In this document: in pieces, positions 10,271-18,218 of the stretch
Numbering within the stretch: position 1 is the stretch's first letter
Layout of the letters: each line of letters begins with the position of its first letter
NCBI GenBank assembly: GCA_026398895.1
Contig: JAPLRZ010000047.1
Location: forward strand, 153,845-217,844
DNA: 64,000 nt
Direction of reading: 5' to 3'
Source of the DNA: Methylococcales bacterium
GTDB lineage: Bacteria; Pseudomonadota; Gammaproteobacteria; Methylococcales; Methylomonadaceae
Notes under the pieces: generated by a model
What the model saw: only the letters and a program-made list of their open reading frames with translations
What the model was told of the DNA's origin: nothing
The model's database searches: none
Program-made: the position numbers and the translations under genes

Positions 10271-11256
10271 AAAGAGCGTTGATTTGTGGCGTGAGCGGAC
10301 AAGATGGCAGTTACCTTGCGCAATTGTTGCTGAATAAAGGCTATGAAGTATGGGGAACATCCAGAGACGCACAAGTTGCTAGCTTTGGTAATTTAACGCA
10401 ATTGGGCATTAAAAATCGAGTGATATTGCTGTCAATGGCACCCAATGATTTTCGTAGCGTATTGACCGCACTTAGCTGTAGCGACCCCGATGAAATTTAT
10501 TATCTAGCGGGACAAAGTTCTGTTGGTTTGTCTTTTGAGCAACCTGCTGAAACCTTGGAAAGCATTACCCTTGGTACATTGAATATGCTAGAAGCGATTC
10601 GCTTCATGAAAAAGCCGATTAAATTTTATCATGCAAGCTCCAGTGAGTGTTTTGGCGATCATAGACAAATAGCCACTGAAGAAACCCCTTTTCGTCCCTG
10701 TAGTCCTTATGGTGTTGCCAAATCATCGGCACATTGGTTGGTGGTAAATTATCGTGAGGCTTATGGTTTATATGCTTGTAACGGCATTTTATTCAATCAT
10801 GAATCACCGTTACGTCCTGAGCGGTTTGTTACCAAAAAGATTATCTCGGCAGTATGTCGAATTGCACAGGGTTCTCCAGAAAAATTGACGCTGGGACGAC
10901 TTGATATTGTCCGCGATTGGGGCTTTGCACCCGAATATGTAGAAGCAATGTGGCGCATGATGCAGCAAGAGGTGGCAGATGATTATATTATTGCGACAGG
11001 CGAAGCTAATTCGCTGCAAGACTTTGTGGCAGAAGCTTTTGCAGTCGTTGGTTTGGATTGGCGTGATTATGTAAATAGTGATCCTGCACTATTTCGTCCG
11101 ACTGACTTAGCGAGAAGTCAAGGTTGTGCGGATAAAGCCTTGCATCAATTAGGCTGGCAAGCAACCTTTAAGATGCGTGATATTGTCGGTAACATGATAA
11201 GCTCTTATCAACAAATAGGAGTGCAAGCTCTGCTTGCAAAATCAGGCAAAGCCTGA
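10267..11256 (+). CDS. Second GDP-mannose 4,6-dehydratase-like SDR
   Basis: The 329-residue protein starts with GTG in a GTGA overlap. It keeps the Gmd features: the NADP loop GVSGQDGSYL at 8-17, SSSECFGD near 124-131 in place of STSELYG, and Tyr148-x3-Lys152 (YGVAK). [21 protein letters not shown] aligns with the first gmd gene, but the protein is 35 residues shorter. It may be another GDP-mannose 4,6-dehydratase or a GDP-6-deoxyhexose-modifying relative. The last dozen residues (VQALLAKSGKA) are encoded by a palindromic repeat also found near 61174. Confidence 0.82.
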   Translation: MKRALICGVSGQDGSYLAQLLLNKGYEVWGTSRDAQVASFGNLTQLGIKNRVILLSMAPNDFRSVLTALSCSDPDEIYYLAGQSSVGLSFEQPAETLESITLGTLNMLEAIRFMKKPIKFYHASSSECFGDHRQIATEETPFRPCSPYGVAKSSAHWLVVNYREAYGLYACNGILFNHESPLRPERFVTKKIISAVCRIAQGSPEKLTLGRLDIVRDWGFAPEYVEAMWRMMQQEVADDYIIATGEANSLQDFVAEAFAVVGLDWRDYVNSDPALFRPTDLARSQGCADKALHQLGWQATFKMRDIVGNMISSYQQIGVQALLAKSGKA

Positions 11257-11258
11257 GC
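11218..11258. repeat. Twin-hairpin repeat, copy 1 (overlaps the end of the Gmd-like gene)
   Basis: Two adjacent hairpins can form: TGCAAGC with GCTTGCA (loop TCT), then TCAGGC with GCCTGA (loop AAA), introduced by GGAG. The same arrangement with near-identical spacing is at 61174-61221. Here it supplies the last codons and the stop of the upstream gene. Confidence 0.7.
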
Positions 11259-11320
11259 TTCTCTATACAGTAATACCTTCTGACTTTTTGCTAAGAACTT
11301 AGTTTTTGAGATAATTTATA

Positions 11321-12238
11321 ATGACAGAGGAAAATAAAGCTATTTTTTCATTAGATGATGGCTATGCAACTACGCGTAGAGTTACCTGTCTGCCGCCTAT
11401 TATTATCAACCAACCCGAAGATAAAATTCAGACTCAATTATTTTTGCCTGTTACCAATACAACAAAGAGTGACGGTGGACTACGCACAAAGGGATATTTT
11501 AAAAAAAATTCAATAGATAATCCATTGATTACAGTTATTACTGTTGTATTTAATGGCGAAAGCTATTTAGAGAAAACTATTTTAAGTGTAATAACGCAAT
11601 CCTATAATAATATTGAGTATATTATTATAGATGGGGGTTCTACAGACAACAGTATTAATATTATTAGTCGATACGGAAATCAAATTGATTATTGGATTAG
11701 TGAGAATGACACTGGAATTTATGATGCAATGAATAAAGGCGTTAAATTTTCTAATCAGTCTTCATACCTGTATTTTTTAAATTCAGGCGATTATATATTT
11801 GATTCAGACGTTTTGATAAGATTATCAAAACTGTTTGATGGAAAAAATATAGTATTTGGGGGGATACAGTATGATACAGGGGAAATTGTTAAATCTAGTT
11901 TATCTATTAATAGATATTTACATAATACTATACATCATCAAAGTGTATTTTATCCAAGCCAAATTATAAAGCATATTGGCTTTGATTCCTCATACAAAAT
12001 TATGGCAGATTATAAGTTAAATATACAAATTTATAATACGCATAACTATCGATATATTAGTGAAAACTCCATAATAGCATTATGCACTGAAAATGGTTTA
12101 AGTAGAAGTAATTTTAATGTGGCAAAAACTGAAATTAATAAAGTTCAATATCAAATGTTTGGTGAAATTTTTGGGAGAATTTTAGCAAAAATATTCAATA
12201 TTAAATTCTTTATTTGGAAAATTGTTAAAAACAAATGA
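11321..12238 (+). CDS. Family 2 glycosyltransferase with N-terminal extension
   Basis: The 305-residue protein has about 65 residues of non-catalytic leader ending in GGLRTKGYFKK, then a GT-A core: PLITVITVVFNGESYLEKTI, YIIIDGGSTDNS and ENDTGIYDAMNKG. The last motif is typical of WcaA-like transferases. Sugar donor and acceptor are unknown. This gene and the next are clearly more AT-rich than the flanking SDR genes, which suggests a different origin. It overlaps the next gene by ATGA. Confidence 0.85.
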   Translation: MTEENKAIFSLDDGYATTRRVTCLPPIIINQPEDKIQTQLFLPVTNTTKSDGGLRTKGYFKKNSIDNPLITVITVVFNGESYLEKTILSVITQSYNNIEYIIIDGGSTDNSINIISRYGNQIDYWISENDTGIYDAMNKGVKFSNQSSYLYFLNSGDYIFDSDVLIRLSKLFDGKNIVFGGIQYDTGEIVKSSLSINRYLHNTIHHQSVFYPSQIIKHIGFDSSYKIMADYKLNIQIYNTHNYRYISENSIIALCTENGLSRSNFNVAKTEINKVQYQMFGEIFGRILAKIFNIKFFIWKIVKNK

Positions 12239-12963
12239 AAATTTCAGTTTGTATGGCTGTTTTCAATGGTGAGAGCTATTTGTTAGCGCAAATAGAATCC
12301 ATTTTAGTACAGTTAAGAGCGACTGATGAACTAGTAATTATTGATGACGCATCGCAAGATAACTCTTTAGAATTATTAAAAAATATTAATGACTCTAGGA
12401 TACATATATACCATAATACTTTCAACTTAGGTATATTGGCATCTTTTGAGAAAGCATTAAGGCTAGCTCAGGGTGATATTTTGTTTTTAAGTGATCAAGA
12501 TGATATTTGGCTCGCTGGAAAGGTAAAAAAAATTATTGATGTTTTTTTATTGGATTTTAATACAACGCTAGTTGTTAGCGATGCCCGAATCATAGACACG
12601 TTTGGGCATACAGTTGCAGAGTCTTTTTTTGCACAACGGCACAAGGAATTTACCAAAGGGGTTTTAACTAATTTAATTAGTAATAAATATCTGGGTTGTA
12701 CACTGGCTTTTCGCCAGTCTATGTTGAAATATTTTTTACCCATTCCAAGTGATGTGCCGATGCACGATATGTGGTTTGGCATACTCAATGATATATACGG
12801 CTCTACATATTATATTAACGAACCACTTATTGCTTATCGTCGCCATATTAATAATGTGAGTCCAGCAATAGGTGCTTCTTTTACACAACAATTTATTTGG
12901 CGTTGGCGTTTAGTGAAGAATCTATTTTTACGCATATTGTCTTATCGATTTTCTAAATTATGA
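12235..12963 (+). CDS. Family 2 glycosyltransferase
   Basis: The 242-residue GT-A protein shows ISVCMAVFNGESYLLAQIES, LVIIDDASQDNS and LSDQDDIW, the last being the DxD-type nucleotide-sugar/metal site near residue 85. The family includes rhamnosyl- and abequosyl-type transferases for O-antigens. It is coupled to both neighbours by 4-base overlaps, so the three GT2 genes at 11321-13745 probably act on consecutive residues of one repeat unit (inference). Confidence 0.85.
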   Translation: MKISVCMAVFNGESYLLAQIESILVQLRATDELVIIDDASQDNSLELLKNINDSRIHIYHNTFNLGILASFEKALRLAQGDILFLSDQDDIWLAGKVKKIIDVFLLDFNTTLVVSDARIIDTFGHTVAESFFAQRHKEFTKGVLTNLISNKYLGCTLAFRQSMLKYFLPIPSDVPMHDMWFGILNDIYGSTYYINEPLIAYRRHINNVSPAIGASFTQQFIWRWRLVKNLFLRILSYRFSKL

Positions 12964-13745
12964 AGGATATTTCTATTTCTGTGGTTAGTCATGGGCAGAT
13001 GAATTTAGTCGGCTTGTTGTTACATGATTTAACTCAATATTGCGATGCTTTGACATTTGAGGTGATTCTTACCCTCAATTTGGATGAGCCACTAGCCTTT
13101 GTGGTCGATGAATTCTCTTTTCCACTAAAAATTATTCATAACCCAAAACCACTAGGTTTTGCGGCTAATCATAATCAAGCTTTTGCCCAAACAACAGGTA
13201 GGTTTTTTTGTGTGATAAATCCTGATATTCGCTTGATTGGTAATCCTTTCCCCATTTTGCAGGCTTGTTTGCATGATACGGCTGTCGGTGTAGTTGCGCC
13301 GCTGATTTTAAATGAACAAGGTGAGATGGAAGACAGTGCGCGTCGCTTTCCAACGCCGCTGATTATTCTCTGCAAAGTCTTCGGTCGCTGTAAAAATGGC
13401 GATTATGAAATAAATGACCAACCACTGTTTCCTGACTGGGTGGGCGGTATGTTTATGTTATTCACCCGAGAGTTATTTACCATGATTGGTGGCTTTGATG
13501 ATCGCTACTTTTTGTATTACGAAGATGTAGACCTTTGCGCTCGTCTGACTTTGCGCGGTTATAAAATTTGTTTATCGCCTAAAAGCAAGGTGATACATCA
13601 AGCACAACGCACCAGTCATCGTAATTTAAAGTATTTTAAATGGCATATTGTCAGCATGATACGATTTTTCTTGTCACAGCCTTTTAGAATCATTATGAGT
13701 AATCGATTGGCGAAATATACTTGTTTTTTACGAAAAATCCGTTAG
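12960..13745 (+). CDS. Family 2 glycosyltransferase (rhamnosyltransferase-like)
   Basis: The 261-residue protein has the WbbL-like pattern: a short N-terminal strand ISVVSHGQ, NPKPLGFAANHNQAF near residue 62, VINPDIRL as the donor site, and GGFDDRYFLYYEDVDLC with the acidic catalytic segment. Many relatives transfer rhamnose or other deoxyhexoses, which would fit the GDP-deoxysugar genes here. This is family knowledge; the actual donor is not shown. Its ATG overlaps the stop of the previous gene. Confidence 0.85.
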   Translation: MKDISISVVSHGQMNLVGLLLHDLTQYCDALTFEVILTLNLDEPLAFVVDEFSFPLKIIHNPKPLGFAANHNQAFAQTTGRFFCVINPDIRLIGNPFPILQACLHDTAVGVVAPLILNEQGEMEDSARRFPTPLIILCKVFGRCKNGDYEINDQPLFPDWVGGMFMLFTRELFTMIGGFDDRYFLYYEDVDLCARLTLRGYKICLSPKSKVIHQAQRTSHRNLKYFKWHIVSMIRFFLSQPFRIIMSNRLAKYTCFLRKIR

Positions 13746-13793
13746 TTTCACACTGGCAATGTGAGTGTAATAAACAGAGGAAAGGTTATCTCA

Positions 13794-14720
13794 ATGACAT
13801 CTACGATATTTAAAGCCGATCAGGTTACTGTATTACTGTCTACTTATAATGGCAGCCAATTTTTGAAGCAACAGCTTGATAGCTTGTATGAGCAGACGTA
13901 CCCTAATATTAAGATTTTGGTGAGAGATGATGGTTCAACAGATACGAGTCGCAATATACTCGTAGCTGAGCAATTAAAAGGAGCTATCGAACAACTGGAT
14001 GCGCCTAATAATATAGGTGCTACGCGTAGTTTTTTTACTTTATTGCATCATGCCGCACAAACTAAAACAGCTTATGTAGCTTTTTGCGATCAAGATGATA
14101 TCTGGCAAGCGAGTAAAATCGAGAGAGCTGTATCGGTCTTGTCTTCGGTTTCTGAGCATCCTGTGTTGTATTGCTGTCGATTAGACATTGTTGATGAGCG
14201 GTTAAAGTCGCTTCAGCTAAGTGCAAAGCCCAGAAAAACAGGCTTTGGTAATGCGCTGGTTGAAAATATTGCGGTTGGTTGTACGATAGTTTTGAATCGA
14301 AAAGCCATTGATCTACTTTGTCAGCAACCACTACCCAATCACGTCTATGCGCATGATTGGTGGTGCTATCTGGTCATAGCTTGTTTTGGTGAGGTCATTT
14401 TTGATGACCACGTTTTGATTCAATATCGCCAGCACAGCAGTAATGTCGTTGGCGCGGCAACCAGCCATTTTGGGGTATTAAAACGAAAATTGGCGCGGTT
14501 ATTCAATGCAAGACTGTGGATTAGTGAACAAGCAATTATTTTTTATGATTTGTTTGCTGACCATTTGCCACCCACCCACTGTGAGCTGGTGAGTTTGTTA
14601 ATTAAAGCAAAATCGTCGTTTTGGCATCGTGCGTACTTAGCACTATCTACTGCCTTATGGCGGCAAAAAGGAATAGACAATTTCATTTTGCGGCTTGTTA
14701 TTTTAATGAACCGTTTCTAA
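13794..14720 (+). CDS. Family 2 glycosyltransferase
   Basis: The protein has 308 residues from the ATG at 13794, which is preceded by a purine-rich GAGGAAAGG. An upstream GTG at 13761 would only add 11 unlikely residues. It shows VTVLLSTYNGSQFLKQQLDS, ILVRDDGSTDTS and FCDQDDIWQ, typical of a GT2 transferase with a nucleotide-sugar DxD site. The C-terminal 80 residues are basic and hydrophobic and may touch the membrane. It starts 48 bases after the previous gene, the first clear gap since 11320. Confidence 0.85.
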   Translation: MTSTIFKADQVTVLLSTYNGSQFLKQQLDSLYEQTYPNIKILVRDDGSTDTSRNILVAEQLKGAIEQLDAPNNIGATRSFFTLLHHAAQTKTAYVAFCDQDDIWQASKIERAVSVLSSVSEHPVLYCCRLDIVDERLKSLQLSAKPRKTGFGNALVENIAVGCTIVLNRKAIDLLCQQPLPNHVYAHDWWCYLVIACFGEVIFDDHVLIQYRQHSSNVVGAATSHFGVLKRKLARLFNARLWISEQAIIFYDLFADHLPPTHCELVSLLIKAKSSFWHRAYLALSTALWRQKGIDNFILRLVILMNRF

Positions 14721-14756
14721 GGTCTGGCTTACTATGAATTGTTATTATTATAAAGT

Positions 14757-15080
14757 TTGCTTGTGGTCGATGAAAAGACTGTTTACCACCCCAGAAATAC
14801 TTATGAGGTCTCTAAAAATGAAGCCGAAGTGTTGGTGTCTACTGCTATGATAGGTCATGTTATAGGGATACCTTGCCCTAAAAAAAGACTACCTGAAGCA
14901 TTAAGAAATAAGGCTCGCTTAGCAGATTATTCTTGCTGTTTTTCATTGTGTTCATTACGCGTTGACACGCTAACCTGTCGATATATCTACAAAACGAAAA
15001 GAATTAGTTCAGAATTAGCATTTAACAATAATATTTCTATGGAAGAAGGTATTAGTGAGCTGGTTCGTCATGAAAAATGA
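14757..15080 (+). pseudogene. Remnant of an NAD-dependent sugar epimerase (SDR)
   Basis: A short open frame of 107 codons contains two recognisable SDR pieces. The first is TYEVSKNEAEVLV, resembling the YxxxK region of sugar epimerases. The second is SSELAFNNNISMEEGISELV, resembling the usual C-terminal end (LGF-P-VSLEEGL). The Rossmann N-terminus and most of the middle are missing, and the spacing between pieces is far too short. I read it as a decayed epimerase gene; the intact epimerase at 16243 is a possible replacement. A real short protein cannot be excluded. Confidence 0.5.
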
Positions 15081-16239
15081 ACATAAAGTGCGAAAATTAA
15101 AAGTGGTTAGAGTGGTTACCGCTTCTTATGTTGTGCCTTGGCATCTGGGTAATACTCTAAAAAGAATTTCCCAAGATTTTGATGTGTGTGTCGTTGGGCA
15201 GGATGTATCAAGCTACAAAGATTCTTACCCTGATATTAAATGGGTCGATATTGATTTGAATAGAAAAATTAGCCCGACAGCTGATTTAGTTTCTCTGTAT
15301 CAGCTATGTCGTTTTTTTATCAGCTATAAACCCGATATAGTGCATTCCATTATGCCTAAAGCTGGTTTACTCTCCGCATTAGCAGCAGCGATATGCTTTG
15401 TACCCATTCGGCTTCATACTTTTACAGGACAAGTGTGGGCGACTAAAAAATTCAGATGGCGAATTCTTCTTTACGCTATCGATAAACTGATTGCTAGCCT
15501 AAATACGGTTTGCTTAACTGACAGCCCCTCTCAATCACAATTTTTATATGAGAATTGTATTTCCAAATCGGGTAAGCCGTTACCTGTATTGGGTAACGGC
15601 TCATTATCGGGTGTTGATCTGAGTCGTTTTGATTCCGTCAATTTAGAAAATCGGGCAATATCTTTGTGTGCCGAATTAGGAATAACCCAACAAAATTTTG
15701 TCTTTGCTTTTATCGCCAGAAAAACCCTTGATAAAGGCGCGATTGACGTTATTAACGCATTTTCTAAGGTAGTGCAGATACATCCGCATAGCCTGCTATT
15801 ATTTATAGGGCCAGATGAGTCAGAAGGACGGCTTGAAAAATTAATGCTGTATACGCCAGAGTTATTTCATAACGTGCTGCGCATTGATAAAGTTGATAAT
15901 CATGAATTATTTTTGGCAATTACCGATGTACTTTGTTTGCCTAGTTATCGAGAAGGCTTCGGTACTATTGTTATCGATGCCGCCGCATTAGGTGTGCCAA
16001 CCATCGGTTCAAATATCATCGGCTTGGTCGATGCGGTAGAAAATAACAAAACAGGGATTTTATTTCCTGTGGGTGATATTGACCAACTTATTGCCGCCAT
16101 GCTGTTTTTTTTAGAAAATCCATTACAGCTTAAAAGTATGGGTGACGCAGCACGACAACGTGTTGAATGCTGTTTTTCTGCCGATAAACTGTATGCTGAG
16201 TTAAAATGTTTCTATCTCCAATTAGTTTCAGGTCGTTAA
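15070..16239 (+). CDS. GT4-type glycosyltransferase
   Basis: The protein has 389 residues from the ATG at 15070. A GTG at 15055 is possible but lies in the preceding remnant. It has the GT-B fold features of PglA-like and WbpH-like transferases: IVHSIMPKAGLLSALAA and RLHTFTGQVW in the N-terminal half, then FIARKTLDKGAIDVI and SYREGFGTIVIDAAALG (E-x7-D) in the donor half. It directly precedes the wbpV-wbpL-wbpM type genes, so it is a good candidate for adding the second sugar onto undecaprenyl-PP-HexNAc (inference). Confidence 0.87.
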   Translation: MKNEHKVRKLKVVRVVTASYVVPWHLGNTLKRISQDFDVCVVGQDVSSYKDSYPDIKWVDIDLNRKISPTADLVSLYQLCRFFISYKPDIVHSIMPKAGLLSALAAAICFVPIRLHTFTGQVWATKKFRWRILLYAIDKLIASLNTVCLTDSPSQSQFLYENCISKSGKPLPVLGNGSLSGVDLSRFDSVNLENRAISLCAELGITQQNFVFAFIARKTLDKGAIDVINAFSKVVQIHPHSLLLFIGPDESEGRLEKLMLYTPELFHNVLRIDKVDNHELFLAITDVLCLPSYREGFGTIVIDAAALGVPTIGSNIIGLVDAVENNKTGILFPVGDIDQLIAAMLFFLENPLQLKSMGDAARQRVECCFSADKLYAELKCFYLQLVSGR

Positions 16240-16242
16240 GCG

Positions 16243-17211
16243 TTGATATTCCCCAATAAGACAAAAGTATTAATCACAGGCGCGAATGGCTTTGTGGGAC
16301 GCGCATTATGCGCCAGAGCCACTAGCTGTGACTTAGTTATCAAAGGTGCAATGCGTTCTGCGCAAACCTTACCTGCTGATGTGGAATCGGTATTAATTGC
16401 TACGATAGATGGCAATACCGATTGGCGTGATGCTTTGCAAGGTATTAATGTTATCGTGCATCTGGCAGCACGAGTGCATATTATGCACGACCACGCTAAT
16501 GATCCTCTGCAAGAATTTCGCAAAATCAATGTCGATGGCACAGTGAATCTTGCCAAGCAAGCCGCCTTAGCGGGCGTAAAACGCTTTATTTTTATCAGTT
16601 CTATTAAAGTGAATGGCGAAAGCACTCACTTAGGACAGCCGTTTCAGGCTGACGATTTACCACTGCCTGTTGATGCTTATGGACTTTCTAAGTATGAAGC
16701 CGAAAATGCACTAAAGCAGTTAGCCAGTGAAACAGGCATGGAAGTGGTCATTATTCGCCCACCGCTAGTTTATGGTGTGGGTGTTAAAGCCAATTTTTAC
16801 AGTATGATGCGCTGGTTAGACAGGGGAATTCCTTTGCCGCTGGGTGCTATTCATAACCAACGCAGTTTGGTCGCTTTAGATAATTTGGTGGATTTAATTA
16901 TTACCTGCATTGACCACCCTGCGGCTGCCAATCAAATCTTTTTGGTCAGCGATGGTGAGGATTTGTCAACCAGCGAGTTGTTGCGTCACACAGCAAGTGC
17001 GTTAGACAAATCGGCAAAACTATTGCCCGTCCCCGTGTGGCTATTACAAATGACTGCAAGTCTGCTGGGTAAAGGAGCGGTAGCGCAGAGACTTTGTAGC
17101 TCGTTACAACTAGATATTACTAAAACGCGGCAACTATTGAATTGGACACCTCTCGTGAGTGTCGATGATGCGTTACACAAAACCGCTCAATATTACAGGT
17201 CATCGTTATAG
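16243..17211 (+). CDS. wbpV: UDP-4-keto-6-deoxy-HexNAc reductase, WbpV-like SDR
   Basis: The 322-residue SDR starts at TTG (16243); no ATG or GTG is available before the Rossmann strand TKVLITGANGFVG. VHLAARVHIMHD, FISSIKVNGE and Tyr146-x3-Lys150 (YGLSK) match the WbpV/FnlC-like group that reduces UDP-4-keto-6-deoxy-GlcNAc to UDP-QuiNAc or UDP-FucNAc. The following wbpL- and wbpM-like genes have the same order as in Pseudomonas O-antigen loci, which supports the role. The TTG start may lower expression relative to neighbours. Confidence 0.82.
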   Translation: MIFPNKTKVLITGANGFVGRALCARATSCDLVIKGAMRSAQTLPADVESVLIATIDGNTDWRDALQGINVIVHLAARVHIMHDHANDPLQEFRKINVDGTVNLAKQAALAGVKRFIFISSIKVNGESTHLGQPFQADDLPLPVDAYGLSKYEAENALKQLASETGMEVVIIRPPLVYGVGVKANFYSMMRWLDRGIPLPLGAIHNQRSLVALDNLVDLIITCIDHPAAANQIFLVSDGEDLSTSELLRHTASALDKSAKLLPVPVWLLQMTASLLGKGAVAQRLCSSLQLDITKTRQLLNWTPLVSVDDALHKTAQYYRSSL

Positions 17212-18218
17212 TGCCAATTTTTATTTGGATTGTTCTTTTTGCCTTGTTTGCTTCGTTAGTATTAACAGGTTTGTTACGTCGCTATGCTTTAGCCGCCAGT
17301 TTGCTCGATATTCCCAATGAACGAAGCTCTCACAGTTTGCCAACGCCTCGTGGTGGTGGTGTCGCCATTGTCATTATTTTTCTGCTGGGGATAGTGCTAC
17401 TTTTCAAGCTTGGACTATTAGCGACTGCGACACTGTGGGCGTTTTTAGGTGCGGGGGCGTGGGTGGCTGTGGTGGGTTTTATAGACGATCATCAACATAT
17501 TCCAGCACGTTGGCGATTATTGGCACACTTTATTGCGGCGGCTTATGGGCTTTTTTGGCTGGGTTTGCCAACGCTGTTCTTATTCGGTATTGATTTAACG
17601 GTGCTAGGCTATGTATTAGCGGTATTTTATTTGGTGTGGATGTTAAATCTTTATAATTTTATGGATGGTATTGACGGACTGGCGAGTATCGAAGCGATAA
17701 CAGTTTGTGTCGGTGGTGTGTTGCTGACTGTGTTAGGCACGGGCGTAAGTAATCAAGCTTATGTATTGCTATTACTAATCGCGGCAGTCACTGGTTTTTT
17801 AATATGGAATTACCCGCCTGCAAAAATTTTCATGGGGGATGCAGGCAGTGGTTTTTTAGGCTTGATATTAGGGCTTTTTTCCTTGCAAGCAGCATGGCAA
17901 GCACCACAATTTTTTTGGAGTTGGTTGATTTTGCTAGGCGTATTTATTGTGGATGCCACTTGGACGCTAGTACAGCGGTTTTTGCGTGGGGAAAAAGTCT
18001 ACGAGGCTCATCGTAGTCATGCCTATCAATTTGCTTCACGGTATTATTCATCACACACAACCGTTTCCTTAACGGTTGCCGCGATTAATATTGGCTGGTT
18101 ATTACCAATGGCGTTATGGGTAGGGTTGGGTAGTTTAAACGGATTGCTTGGACTGGTTATTGCGTATTTACCGCTATTATTTTTAGCAGTTCACTTTAAA
18201 GCAGGGTTGGCTGAATGA
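17211..18218 (+). CDS. wbpL: Undecaprenyl-phosphate HexNAc-1-P transferase (WbpL/WecA family)
   Basis: The 335-residue polytopic protein (about 10-11 membrane helices) belongs to the MraY/WecA superfamily. DIPNERSSHSLPTPRGGG at 33-50, NFMDGIDGLAS near 147 and KIFMGDAGSGFLG near 205 are the conserved cytoplasmic loops that bind Mg2+ and nucleotide sugar. HRSHAYQ near 267 is the late histidine-containing loop. It should start glycan synthesis by moving a HexNAc-1-phosphate (probably QuiNAc or FucNAc) to undecaprenyl phosphate. It begins at GTG overlapping the wbpV-like stop by one base. Confidence 0.92.
   Translation: MPIFIWIVLFALFASLVLTGLLRRYALAASLLDIPNERSSHSLPTPRGGGVAIVIIFLLGIVLLFKLGLLATATLWAFLGAGAWVAVVGFIDDHQHIPARWRLLAHFIAAAYGLFWLGLPTLFLFGIDLTVLGYVLAVFYLVWMLNLYNFMDGIDGLASIEAITVCVGGVLLTVLGTGVSNQAYVLLLLIAAVTGFLIWNYPPAKIFMGDAGSGFLGLILGLFSLQAAWQAPQFFWSWLILLGVFIVDATWTLVQRFLRGEKVYEAHRSHAYQFASRYYSSHTTVSLTVAAINIGWLLPMALWVGLGSLNGLLGLVIAYLPLLFLAVHFKAGLAE

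Noticed and set aside
16236..16625. A 129-codon minus-strand frame
   Set aside because: It is antisense to the wbpV-like SDR, whose Rossmann motif is clear, and it shows no motif of its own.
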